Assembly (NCBI GenBank): GCA_964370015.1
Contig: CAYJHD010000012.1
Location: 1-45,609 of the forward strand
DNA length: 45,609 nucleotides
Reading direction: 5' to 3'
Source of the DNA: CAYJAD01 sp964370015
GTDB lineage: Bacteria; Desulfobacterota; Desulfovibrionia; Desulfovibrionales; Desulfovibrionaceae
Shown here: positions 16,426 to 24,576 of the stretch, one piece after another
Numbering within the stretch: position 1 is the first letter of the stretch
Layout: each line of letters begins with the position of its first letter
Made by a program: the position numbers and the translations under genes
Notes under the pieces: model-generated
What the model saw: only the letters and a program-made list of their open reading frames with translations
Told to the model about the DNA's origin: nothing
Databases searched by the model: none

Positions 16426-17066
16426 GATAATTCTGCCTTATCTTTGAGCTGCACGCGTGCTTTTTCAATATATAAACAAGCGTCGGCCATGGCACCATCG
16501 CTGTGCAAATCATGACTAATCCACACAATGGCGGCACCTTCTTGCTTGGCACTGAGCACTTCTTCACGCAACATCTGAGCAGAGCGCACATCGAGGCCGG
16601 TGCTGGGCTCGTCAAAAAGCCACAGCTTGGGCTTGAGCAAAAGCACCCTTGCCAAGTTCAAGCGTTGCGCCATGCCGCGTGAAAAAACACCGGCTTTTTC
16701 CTCAGCAAAAGGCTGTAAATCTACCCTTTGCAAGACGGCATCAATGGCATCTTGCAAAGGGCCTTGTGTTTGTAAACCGTACATTTGTGCCCAAAAGGCC
16801 AAATTTTCGCTGGCAGTCAACGCCGGATACACAAAAGTAGCGTGGCCCAAATAGCCAAGCTCCTGCTCTCGAACATGCATAAGCACCTGCCCCATGCTGG
16901 GCTGTGCCAAGCCTGCCATGAGGCGCATGAGGGTGGACTTGCCCGCCCCATTGGCACCCATGAGCAAGGTCACCGTGCCCGCTTGCACAGAGAGGTTCAC
17001 ATCCTTAAGGATGCAACGCTGCCCAAAGAACTTGGTAACCTTTTGTAATTCCAGCACGGCTGTCAT
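16419..17066 (-). CDS. ccmA: CcmA, ABC ATPase of cytochrome c maturation
   Basis: This 215-residue ABC ATPase has Walker A GANGAGKST (residues 37-45), ABC signature FSRGMAQRLNLAR and Walker B LWLFDEPSTGLD. A switch His follows in WISHD. The signature FSRGM/LxQR is typical of CcmA rather than of general ABC importers. The protein sits on the cytoplasmic face with CcmB. The gene begins nine bases after the ccmF stop and overlaps ccmB by seven bases. All catalytic motifs are intact, so ATP hydrolysis is expected. Confidence 0.95.
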   Translation of the reverse strand: MTAVLELQKVTKFFGQRCILKDVNLSVQAGTVTLLMGANGAGKSTLMRLMAGLAQPSMGQVLMHVREQELGYLGHATFVYPALTASENLAFWAQMYGLQTQGPLQDAIDAVLQRVDLQPFAEEKAGVFSRGMAQRLNLARVLLLKPKLWLFDEPSTGLDVRSAQMLREEVLSAKQEGAAIVWISHDLHSDGAMADACLYIEKARVQLKDKAELSC

Positions 17067-17075
17067 ACCAAGCCT

Positions 17076-19004
17076 TTATGCCTGTTGCGAGCTGGTGTCT
17101 TCGTCCTCATCGGGCACCACGCTACGCTTGCGTCTGCGTAAGCCCAAAATGGGGAAAAGACACATGAGCGTGCCGCCCACCCAGAGCCAATTGACCAAGG
17201 GGTTGGAGCTTACTCGCAAGGACGCGCGCCCCGAGGCATCTATGCCCAAGAGCGATGCATAAAATTCATTGCCAAGACTGAAGATGGTGCTGGCTTCGGA
17301 GAATTTCATGCCGTCAAAATTATGGTAGATACGCATTTGCGGTGCCAAAAGACCTTGTGTTTCTTGGTCTTCATTCAAGATCTGAATGCGTGCTTCTAAG
17401 TATTCAAAGGTTTTCTCGCGCCCTTCGGCCATGTCCACCAAGACCACGGTATAATCGCCCACTTTACCCTGCTGACCTTTGCCAAGCACGAGGGTGGCTT
17501 CATCTTTATACGGGCCGGAGAAGGCCACACCAATGACGATGAGCAAAAGACCCAAGTGCACGCCATGTGCCGCCACTGCATTCATTTGCTTGCGCACAGA
17601 CTTTTCCATCATGAGCAGCCCCAAGGAAACCAATGCCGCCACGGAAGCCGCCGTGGCCACAAAGGCCGTGGCTTGTCTGTAGCCTGTCATCCATAAAGCC
17701 ATGGCTGTGAAAGCAAAAGTGGCCAGTACTATGAGCAATTTCTTCATGTCGCGCACGCCGCCATTCCAGCCAAGCCATGGGCAGAAGGAGAAGATGGCCG
17801 CAATGAGGGCAAAGAGTGGCAAGCACACTTTATTATAGAAATTGGCGTCCAGACCTTGCGATTGCGCCGACCAAAGCTTGGAAATGATGGGCCATAAGGT
17901 ACCTAAACAGATGATGATGGAAAGTAAAATAAGCACCCATGCCGTCACCACCAACATGCCTTCGCGGCTGTCAATGCCCACCAAGGATTTGCGGCTGTTA
18001 TAGCCCACAATGGCCACCACGGCACTGAGCAAGGTGCTGGCAATGATGAATACCAAAAGAGGCGTTCCCACGCCGCCATCACCAAAGGCGTGCACAGATT
18101 GCACCACGCCGCTACGCACCAAATAGGTGGCAAAGAAAGCAGAAACGGTGGTGAGTGCCATGAGGAAGACGTTGGCACGACCGAGCTTGCCACGGCGCAC
18201 CTGTATGATGGTGGTGTGCAAAGCCGCTGTGCCTATGAGCCAAGGAATAATGGAAGCATTTTCCACCGGATCCCATGCCCAATAGCCACCCCAGCCCAGT
18301 TCCATATAGGCCCACCAAGCACCTAAAATGATACCTGCCGTGAGAAAAAGCCATGCCCACAAGGTAAATGGACGAGCCACAGTGACCCAAGAGCCTTCGA
18401 TTTCTTCATTGTCCGAAAGACATTGCGCCAGTGCCAAACAGCCGGGAATAACAAAACCGCCATAGCCCCAAAAGAGTAAGGGCGGATGGAAAATCATGCC
18501 GGGGTTTTGTAAGAGGGGGTTAAGGCCTCTACCGTCGGCAGGTGCAGGCGTTTGAACTATAAAGGGATTGCTCCAGCCCGTGAGCAAGAGTGCAAAAAAG
18601 GCCATGATGAGCAAGAAGAAAATCCAGAACCAAAGGCGGGTTTCTTCGGTGAGCTTTTTATAAGATGGTGTAAAGGAAAAACACGTTCCTGCCACAGCCA
18701 CCGACAAGGCCCAAAAGAGCAAGGATCCGGGTTGACCGGCCCAGAAAGCCGTTAAGCGGTAGAAGGTGGGCAATAATTTATCTGTGTAGCTGGCCACATA
18801 CACCACGGAAAAATCATTCCAATACAAGGCGTGTAAGAGCAAGGCAGAAGCCAGAACCAAGGCAAAGGTCATGATGGCTTGGGCTTTTTCCACCAGCCAC
18901 AAGGCTTGGGCGCGCCCTTGATAGAGCTGCATCACCGCAAGGCCTGCGCCACCAAGGCTGGTTAATAATGCCAAGATAAGCATGGCATAGGCAAATATAT
19001 ACAT
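17076..19004 (-). CDS. ccmF: CcmF, cytochrome c heme lyase subunit
   Basis: This large polytopic heme lyase of system I has the WWD motif WGGYWAWDPVENAS. The neighbouring segment ending NPLLQNPGMIFHPPLLFWGY contains the conserved Hx(P) residues used for heme. I start it at the ATG at 19004 (642 residues), which has GGGAG six bases upstream and begins directly with the first membrane helix. A GTG at 19091 would add 29 residues with no ribosome binding site. In organisms with complete systems CcmF works with CcmH. Here no CcmH is encoded in the cluster, so CcmF would receive apocytochrome by another route, perhaps from the TPR proteins. The C terminus ends in a basic, acidic-tailed cytoplasmic stretch. 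Confidence 0.94.
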   Translation of the reverse strand: MYIFAYAMLILALLTSLGGAGLAVMQLYQGRAQALWLVEKAQAIMTFALVLASALLLHALYWNDFSVVYVASYTDKLLPTFYRLTAFWAGQPGSLLFWALSVAVAGTCFSFTPSYKKLTEETRLWFWIFFLLIMAFFALLLTGWSNPFIVQTPAPADGRGLNPLLQNPGMIFHPPLLFWGYGGFVIPGCLALAQCLSDNEEIEGSWVTVARPFTLWAWLFLTAGIILGAWWAYMELGWGGYWAWDPVENASIIPWLIGTAALHTTIIQVRRGKLGRANVFLMALTTVSAFFATYLVRSGVVQSVHAFGDGGVGTPLLVFIIASTLLSAVVAIVGYNSRKSLVGIDSREGMLVVTAWVLILLSIIICLGTLWPIISKLWSAQSQGLDANFYNKVCLPLFALIAAIFSFCPWLGWNGGVRDMKKLLIVLATFAFTAMALWMTGYRQATAFVATAASVAALVSLGLLMMEKSVRKQMNAVAAHGVHLGLLLIVIGVAFSGPYKDEATLVLGKGQQGKVGDYTVVLVDMAEGREKTFEYLEARIQILNEDQETQGLLAPQMRIYHNFDGMKFSEASTIFSLGNEFYASLLGIDASGRASLRVSSNPLVNWLWVGGTLMCLFPILGLRRRKRSVVPDEDEDTSSQQA

Positions 19005-19112
19005 AAAGACTCCCAATTGGCTAAATTTATGAGCACGCCAAAAAAGATTCATGAATAATTCATAAATCTTTAAGGCAAAATACAGGCTCACAGCTAGGCT
19101 GTGCGCTTAAGT

Positions 19113-19523
19113 TTAGGTACGATTTTCTTTTTCGTATTTAGACGGACATTTGGTCATGAGGCTCTTGGCGCTGAAAACACCATCTTGCCCAAGACCACCT
19201 TCAATGATGACTTCTGCGCCGGCTTTAAAGGTGTCGGGCACAGCACCGCTGTAGCGCACCAAAAGCGTCTGGTCGGCATGTTCTGCGTCCACCAAGCGAA
19301 AGGATACACCGGGAGCCTCGGTGGAGGGGTGTAAGTCTTTTTCACTGACAGTACCGAACAATCTGGCAGCTTGTAATTTTGAAGAGTCGGCGGCCAAAGC
19401 TTCAGACACATTCAAAAAATAAATACTATTTTCTGAAAGCCCCGAATACACCAAGTAGCCGGCACCACTCAAAAACAAGAGAAGGGCCACTATATACACA
19501 TGGGTTGATTTCTTTTTTGCCAT
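19113..19523 (-). CDS. ccmE: CcmE, heme chaperone of the CXXXY (cysteine) type
   Basis: This 136-residue periplasmic heme chaperone is anchored by an N-terminal helix (about 9-27) and followed by the OB-fold domain. The segment LLVRYSGAVPDTFKAGAEVIIEGGL matches the family's YRGxxPDxFxEGxxVvveG block. In canonical CcmE, heme is bound covalently by the histidine of HDENY. Here the same place reads KCPSKY, with C126 and Y130, the CXXXY form. That variant is described from Desulfovibrio and some archaea and accompanies Ccm systems lacking CcmG and CcmH, which is exactly what this cluster shows. It is first in the ccm order, 70 bases after the CNNM gene. It may have its own promoter in that gap (TTGACC at 19583-19588 on the minus strand, -10 box weak). 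Confidence 0.94.
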   Translation of the reverse strand: MAKKKSTHVYIVALLLFLSGAGYLVYSGLSENSIYFLNVSEALAADSSKLQAARLFGTVSEKDLHPSTEAPGVSFRLVDAEHADQTLLVRYSGAVPDTFKAGAEVIIEGGLGQDGVFSAKSLMTKCPSKYEKENRT

Positions 19524-19593
19524 AGAACTTCCTATGAGTTGCGAGTTGCGTTAACTAAGAATTACTCTTAATAAGCCCACAAGGTCAAGCTTT

Positions 19594-20637
19594 TCATACT
19601 TTTTGCGTTGCTGCCTTGCGCCTTGCTCTGGCAAGTTCTTGTAAATCTGCCACAGCATCGCTTTCGTCCACAATTTCGCGTCCTAAAATTTCCTCTAAGA
19701 CATCCTCTAAAGAGACCACGCCAGCCAGTCCGCCGTACTCATCCAATACGACACAAAGGTGCATGCGTGAATTCAAAAAGTTTTGCAAAAGCTTATCCAA
19801 GGTGAGGCTTTCTTGCACAAATTGCACAGGAATCATAATGTCACCAAGGGTACAATCCTTGCCCTTGCATTCTTGGCCTTGCGCCAAATACTTGGCCAAG
19901 GTGCGCCGTTCTACAAGACCCACTATGTCTTCATTATCATCGGCAAAAATGGGTATACGGCTAAAGTGCCAAATGTCCGGTTGGGAGCAAGCTTCCTTGA
20001 GTTCAAGGTCTGCCTCCAAGGAAAAAACCACCGTTCTTGGCGTCATGATGTCCCATACGCGCTTTCTCTCAAGAGAGAGCACATTGCGTATGGTGCTTTC
20101 GGCATAAGGCTGAATCATGCCGGCTTTGCGAGAAAGCGATGTTACTGCGCGAATGTCATCTTCCGACATTTGCGGGCCATCGTTGGCCGGAGAAAAAAGT
20201 CTTGTAATGCAGCTAGAAAGCCAAATGATGGGCGTGAGCAATTTGGTAATGCCAAAAAGCGGTCTTGCCAGCACCGTGGATACGGGATTGGCATACAGCA
20301 CACCCAAGGTTTTGGGGATAATTTCCCCAAAAATAAGTATAAGACAGGTGAAAATGGCGGCAAAAACACCCATATATACAGAATCAAAAACAGTAGAAAA
20401 AGCCGCACCGGCCACGGCAGAACCGGCCGTATTGGCCACGGTATTCAATGTGAGCACGGCGGCAATGGGTTTTTCCACTTGGGAGCGCATTTGGAAAAGC
20501 AACTCGCCGGAAATTTTTCCCTTCTTGCGAAGTTCCTCAATGTGAGCCCACGATACAGAGTACAACATGGTTTCCGTAAGGGAGCAAATGGCAGAAATGA
20601 TAAGCGCAGCCGCCACAGCTAGCACCAATGTAAGCAT
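19594..20637 (-). CDS. CNNM/CorC-family membrane protein (DUF21 plus CBS pair)
   Basis: This 347-residue protein has an N-terminal DUF21/CNNM transmembrane domain (about 1-190, four helices). It contains ETMLYSVSWAHIEEL and the Gly-rich NTVANTAGSAVAGAAF segment typical of Mg-transport-related CNNM proteins. A tandem CBS pair (about 200-325) follows, ending DEYGGLAGVVSLEDVLEEILG. The C-terminal CorC/HlyC accessory domain found in many homologues is absent or reduced to the last 20 residues. Family members affect Mg2+ or Co2+ movement; specificity is not readable. A weak AGGA site lies ahead of the ATG. A 16-bp inverted repeat lies 58 bases upstream. It precedes ccmE by 70 bases on the same strand, so read-through into the ccm genes is possible. 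Confidence 0.88.
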   Translation of the reverse strand: MLTLVLAVAAALIISAICSLTETMLYSVSWAHIEELRKKGKISGELLFQMRSQVEKPIAAVLTLNTVANTAGSAVAGAAFSTVFDSVYMGVFAAIFTCLILIFGEIIPKTLGVLYANPVSTVLARPLFGITKLLTPIIWLSSCITRLFSPANDGPQMSEDDIRAVTSLSRKAGMIQPYAESTIRNVLSLERKRVWDIMTPRTVVFSLEADLELKEACSQPDIWHFSRIPIFADDNEDIVGLVERRTLAKYLAQGQECKGKDCTLGDIMIPVQFVQESLTLDKLLQNFLNSRMHLCVVLDEYGGLAGVVSLEDVLEEILGREIVDESDAVADLQELARARRKAATQKV

Positions 20638-20695
20638 ATAATTTTCCTAAAGTTGAGTATAGGCATGCGCACACAGCGCAAAACCCTTATATTTT

Positions 20696-20711
20696 CATTG
20701 TACATACAATG
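20696..20711. promoter_or_regulatory. Inverted repeat upstream of the CNNM gene
   Basis: CATTGTA and TACAATG are separated by two bases, giving a dyad of 16 bp. It sits 58 bases before the CNNM ATG, a plausible operator position. Confidence 0.4.
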
Positions 20712-20910
20712 CTTTGCTAAAGAAAGCAAATATCTTTTAAATACTCTTTTTATGCAAGAATGCTCCATGAAAATACCTAGTATATGCAAAATACTTTCTG
20801 CCAAAACTCATCTTTTTATTATAAATCATACTATTATACATAATTTAGATTCTGACGCGCGCCATTCTTTTAATCTTACCCTGCCACCTCAGCATGGGGA
20901 AATTTTTCCA

Positions 20911-20935
20911 CAAAAAAGGGCGCACAAGGCGCCCC
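20911..20935 (-). terminator. Terminator of the TRAP transporter operon
   Basis: On the minus strand GGGCGC and GCGCCC form a tight GC stem with a five-base loop and are followed by TTTTTTG. It lies about 22 bases after the dctP stop. Confidence 0.85.
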
Positions 20936-20956
20936 ATTCATTTCTAATCTAAAACC

Positions 20957-21961
20957 TTATTTCCACTCGGGCTTGCCAGCAGCCTTTAAGAAAGCGTTGA
21001 TGGCATCTTTTCCGCCCACAAATTCAGCCATTTCAGGCCAAACGATGTCCATGGCGGCTTTTTTCCACTTTTCTTCGTCTTCAAGCTGATCAATTTGCAC
21101 GCCCATCTTGATGAGTTCTGCTTTAACCTTGGAACCTTCGTCCACTTGGTATTGATATACAGCATCTTGAGCGGCCTTACCGCCGGCAACGATGAGAGCT
21201 TGATCTTCTTTGCTCATTTTTCTGAACACGCGCTCAGAAGCGATGAGTGGTTGTAATTGATAGGTGTAGTGTACTTCGGTGATGTACTTTTGATTTGCTT
21301 CATGGAACTTCATGGCTTTGAAACCAATGTAACCATAGCATTGGCCATCCACAACGCCTTGTTGTAAGGATGTGAAGGTTTCAGACCATGCGATGGGCAC
21401 AGGGCTACCGCCAAAGGCTTTGTAGGCAGCCAAAAGCACGGCGCTTTGTGGCACGCGGAACTTTAAGCCCTTGATGTCTTCCATTTTCTTGATGGGACGC
21501 ACGGAGTTGGAGATATAACGGAAATCGGTATATGTCCAAGTTAAAATGCGAAAGCCCGCCTTGGTGGCATAGCTATTCATGAGGTCGGACGCAGGGCCAC
21601 TGGTGGCGGTGCGCACTTGCTCTAAATTATCGAAAAGGTAGGGCAAGGTGAGCACACCCATTTGCTTGGAAAAAGGTACCAAGTTGGCAATACCTACCAC
21701 ACAAAAGTCCAACGTACCGGCGCGAACATTGTGAATGGTTTCGGTTTCATCACCAAGGGCAGATGAGAAGAACAATTGCACTTCATATTTACCCTTACCA
21801 TTTTCTTCCACATACTTTTTAAAGGCCTTGGCGGCAAAACCTTGTTCGGAGTCTTCTGGGTCGCCCACAGCCACTTTTAACACTTTAGCTGCATAGGCTT
21901 CGGAAAAAGAACCAAAGCAAAACAAAGATAAAGCCAAAACTAACAAAGATAAACGCTTCAT
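20957..21961 (-). CDS. dctP: TRAP transporter solute-binding protein (DctP family)
   Basis: This 334-residue periplasmic binding protein has a signal peptide cleaved after AYA (residue 24). The mature protein follows the DctP pattern: VRAGTLDFCVVGIANLVPFSKQMGVLTLPYLF, then GLKFRVPQSAVLLAAYKAFGGSPVPIAWSETFTSLQQGVVDGQ. The Arg of KFRVP normally salt-bridges the ligand carboxylate. The ligand is therefore probably an organic acid; which one cannot be told. It is last in the dctQ-dctM-dctP order, 66 bases after dctM, and ends at a strong terminator. The longer gap before it may allow higher expression of the binding protein, but no separate promoter is evident. Confidence 0.93.
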   Translation of the reverse strand: MKRLSLLVLALSLFCFGSFSEAYAAKVLKVAVGDPEDSEQGFAAKAFKKYVEENGKGKYEVQLFFSSALGDETETIHNVRAGTLDFCVVGIANLVPFSKQMGVLTLPYLFDNLEQVRTATSGPASDLMNSYATKAGFRILTWTYTDFRYISNSVRPIKKMEDIKGLKFRVPQSAVLLAAYKAFGGSPVPIAWSETFTSLQQGVVDGQCYGYIGFKAMKFHEANQKYITEVHYTYQLQPLIASERVFRKMSKEDQALIVAGGKAAQDAVYQYQVDEGSKVKAELIKMGVQIDQLEDEEKWKKAAMDIVWPEMAEFVGGKDAINAFLKAAGKPEWK

Positions 21962-22027
21962 TTTCTCTCCTTTTCAAGATGAACTTATATTTAACCCTAA
22001 CAACTAGGGGTAAATGCACATAAACCT

Positions 22028-23338
22028 TTACATGGCGCCAAGTTTCACCATATTGGGCAACCACAGCACCAATTGCGGGAAAATCACCAGTAAAATAATG
22101 ACCAGCACGTTCACAGCCATCATGGGCAAGGCCTTCACGGCCAGCTCTTCCAAACTGACCTTGGAAATACCCGAGGCAATGAAGAGATTTTCTCCCAGCG
22201 GCGGCGATGAGAAGCCCACACCGCAACAACACACCAAGATGACACCAAAGTGAATGGGATCCACCCCATAAGCCACCATGACGGGCAAAAGCACCGGCGT
22301 CACCAAGAGGATAAGAGCCAAGGTTTCCATGAACATGCCAAGGAATAAGAGTAAGATAACCACAAAGGCCCACACCACAGACACATTATCTGTATAGGCT
22401 AAAATCCATGCGGCAATTTCCGCGGGGATGCGATATTCGGTTAAAATACGTCCAAAGGCATAGGCCGTGAACACCAGCACCAGCACACGACCCGTGAGCC
22501 AAGAGGTGGTTTTGAGGCAGTTCATGAAACTATGGAAAGTCAATTCTTTATGAACGAAAATACCTATAAATATGGTATACATGATGGCCACAACGGCGGC
22601 TTCGGTGGGGGTGAACCAACCGGCATAAATACCGCCCAAGATGATGACCGGAGCCATGACAGACCAAAAGCCGTCCTTCACAGAATGCTTAAGGCTTGAG
22701 GCAGACCATTGCACCGCGCCTGTGGTTTGCAAATTACGGCAAAGATAGACATGCAAGAGGCTTAAACCAAGGGCAATGAGTATGCCGGGGATGATGCCGC
22801 CCATGAACATTTTGGTGATGGATTGCTGACCGGACACACCATAGATAACCATGGGGATACTGGGCGGAATAACAATGCCCACACCGCCTGCCGTGGCCGT
22901 GGTGGCTGCGGCATAACCGGGGTCATACCCGCGTTTGGTCATGGCCGGAATCATGAGCATGCCCACCGCCGCCGTGGTGGCAGGGCCGGAGCCGGAAATG
23001 GCACCAAAAAACACGCATGATAATGCCGTGGACACTGCCAAGCCGCCGGGAATGGGGCCCACAATGTTTTCAGCAATATGTACCAGCCGCCGCGACATGC
23101 CGGCACATTCCATGAGCGCCCCTGCCAGCACAAAACACGGCAATGCCATGAGCGGAAAGGATGTCATGGAAGAAAAAGCCATTTGAATCATATTACTAAG
23201 GTCAGTACCCACCACCACAAAGCTGAGCATGGCAGAAATACCAAGGGCCACCATGATGGGCGTGCCAAGGAGCAAGAGCACCGAAAAGGACACAAAGAGG
23301 ATTTGCGCTATTTGGGCCGAAGTTATATCGGGTATCAT
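22028..23338 (-). CDS. dctM: TRAP transporter large permease subunit (DctM family)
   Basis: This 436-residue membrane protein has about 12 hydrophobic segments and the DctM signatures. Examples are FPLMALPCFVLAGALMECAGMSRRLVHIAENIVGPIPGGLAVSTALSCVFFGAISGSGPATTAAVG and GYDPGYAAATTATAGGVGIVIPPSIPMVIYG near the middle. It performs sodium-coupled translocation of the solute delivered by DctP. Its ATG overlaps the dctQ stop by four bases (ATGA), so the two subunits are translationally coupled. Length and motifs are standard, and nothing suggests truncation. Confidence 0.95.
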   Translation of the reverse strand: MIPDITSAQIAQILFVSFSVLLLLGTPIMVALGISAMLSFVVVGTDLSNMIQMAFSSMTSFPLMALPCFVLAGALMECAGMSRRLVHIAENIVGPIPGGLAVSTALSCVFFGAISGSGPATTAAVGMLMIPAMTKRGYDPGYAAATTATAGGVGIVIPPSIPMVIYGVSGQQSITKMFMGGIIPGILIALGLSLLHVYLCRNLQTTGAVQWSASSLKHSVKDGFWSVMAPVIILGGIYAGWFTPTEAAVVAIMYTIFIGIFVHKELTFHSFMNCLKTTSWLTGRVLVLVFTAYAFGRILTEYRIPAEIAAWILAYTDNVSVVWAFVVILLLFLGMFMETLALILLVTPVLLPVMVAYGVDPIHFGVILVCCCGVGFSSPPLGENLFIASGISKVSLEELAVKALPMMAVNVLVIILLVIFPQLVLWLPNMVKLGAM

Positions 23339-23883
23339 ACGTCTTCTCCTTTATCGGCCAAAATATGTCTGCTTTCTTCAATGGCGGCTTGATCAGGATC
23401 TTCGATTTCTTGATGAAGGACAAATTTAATGAAATTCACCTGAATAATGCGTATGGCCATGAGGCTAAAAGCTATGGGAAACACCATATATACATAGGCT
23501 AGATTCCAGTCCAATGCCGCTGTATAATAAGGGAATTCCGCCAAATCCAGCACACTCAAATACCCGTAATATGCCATGGCAAGGCTAAATCCAATCCACA
23601 ACACATCACCGATGAAAATACATACGGTGGAGATGATGGGCGGGAATTTATTAAATTGCATGGTGACGCGATTGAGCGCAGCAAGGCGAGTGGCGTAGGA
23701 GGCACCAAACAGGATGAACCAAATAAAGGCAAATCGGGCGATCTCTTCGGTCCAATAAAGAGATTGGTCAATGGCACGCAAAATTATTTGCATAAAAATG
23801 GTGACCACAAAAAAGACCAACAAGAACTGACAAATGTAACTTTCGAAGTGATCCAAAAAGGCAAGTAAAGCTTTTTTAAACAT
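23335..23883 (-). CDS. dctQ: TRAP transporter small permease subunit (DctQ family)
   Basis: This 182-residue protein has four membrane helices and the DctQ pattern: LVFFVVTIFMQIILRAI, then SLYWTEEIARFAFIWFILFGASYATR. The TEE-x-R-x-x-FIW segment is the family hallmark. It pairs with DctM in the membrane. It is first in the operon. A minus-strand promoter with a perfect TTGACA -35 box is present 54-82 bases upstream. The acidic C-terminal tail (QEIEDPDQAAIEESRHILADKGEDV) is cytoplasmic by topology. The assignment is firm; the transported compound is unknown. Confidence 0.93.
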   Translation of the reverse strand: MFKKALLAFLDHFESYICQFLLVFFVVTIFMQIILRAIDQSLYWTEEIARFAFIWFILFGASYATRLAALNRVTMQFNKFPPIISTVCIFIGDVLWIGFSLAMAYYGYLSVLDLAEFPYYTAALDWNLAYVYMVFPIAFSLMAIRIIQVNFIKFVLHQEIEDPDQAAIEESRHILADKGEDV

Positions 23884-24576
23884 AGCACCTCACAAAGAGC
23901 GCCAAAACAGCGTGCGTTACAGGTTGAGTTAAACACATGATGGCACGAGAACCCTACCTTGTCAATAAGCATTCATTTTGACATGGACTTCTTTATCAGA
24001 AAAGTAATTTTTCCAGCATATTGCGGCAATTCATAGTTAATTACTATTTTTCCCAAGAAGCAATTTTATACAGAATGGTATTTTTTGCATTTAAAGAAAA
24101 AGCTTTTCTACCGCGCAATATTGCTTCTTTTTAAGCTCTTTTACACAAAAAAAGACCTTTTTCGCTCATGTATATTTTTTTCACATATACATTTTGGTAG
24201 AAAACAAAAAAAACTGTTTTTTTCAAAAATCCTAAAAAAAATCATGCCATCACCATTGGGGTTAGATGTCTCACGTGTGTAGAACAAAATGAGCGCTCAA
24301 ACAGTGCTTTTTTACGAAAAAATGGCACATTATGCCTTCTAAGTGAGCTTTTTTAAGGAAATAGTATTGCAGAATACAGAAAAGTCGTATATTGCTTCAC
24401 AGAAGTACAACCTTTCATTCAACCATGGGAGATATACATAAAAAAACACCTTTATTACAATGCATTATAAGCAATTGTGAATATCAAAGGCTTGAGGTGT
24501 AGAAAGTAAAAATACATCTGCACCAAACACACCGTAGCAACCATTTAATAGACAGACAGTATAAAAGGAGACAACC
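23884..24576. other. Long AT-rich intergenic region between dctQ and gdhA
   Basis: The dctQ promoter is at its left end. ACACCT (24446-24451) and AGGTGT (24495-24500) form a widely spaced dyad about 80-130 bases before gdhA. The remainder is strongly AT-rich with long A and T runs. An open plus-strand frame at 24085-24282 is low-complexity and has no ribosome binding site, so I do not call it. No tRNA or riboswitch fold was recognised. Divergent regulation of both flanking genes from this region is likely. Confidence 0.5.
23937..23965 (-). promoter_or_regulatory. Promoter of the TRAP operon
   Basis: Minus-strand TTGACA (plus 23960-23965) is followed after 17 bases by CATCAT (23937-23942). 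The -35 box is perfect and the -10 box weak. The start would be about 50 bases before the dctQ ATG. Confidence 0.5.

Larger units (their letters stand above)
20638..20956. other. Intergenic stretch between dctP terminator and CNNM start
   Basis: These 319 bases hold the dctP terminator (20911-20935) and a 16-bp inverted repeat (20696-20711). The AT-rich remainder probably carries the CNNM promoter, but no convincing -35/-10 pair was found. A plus-strand open frame across it looks non-coding. Confidence 0.5.

Noticed and set aside
19783..20622. Plus-strand open frame of 279 codons antisense to the CNNM gene
   Set aside because: It is an exact shadow of a conserved gene, has no ribosome binding site and encodes no recognisable domain.
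20653..20952. Plus-strand open frame between dctP and the CNNM gene
   Set aside because: It runs through the dctP terminator and a promoter region, with no ribosome binding site or recognisable features.
24326..24341. TGGCACATTATGCCTT as a sigma54 promoter for gdhA
   Set aside because: The spacing between GG and GC is 8 instead of 10 and the -12 box is wrong.
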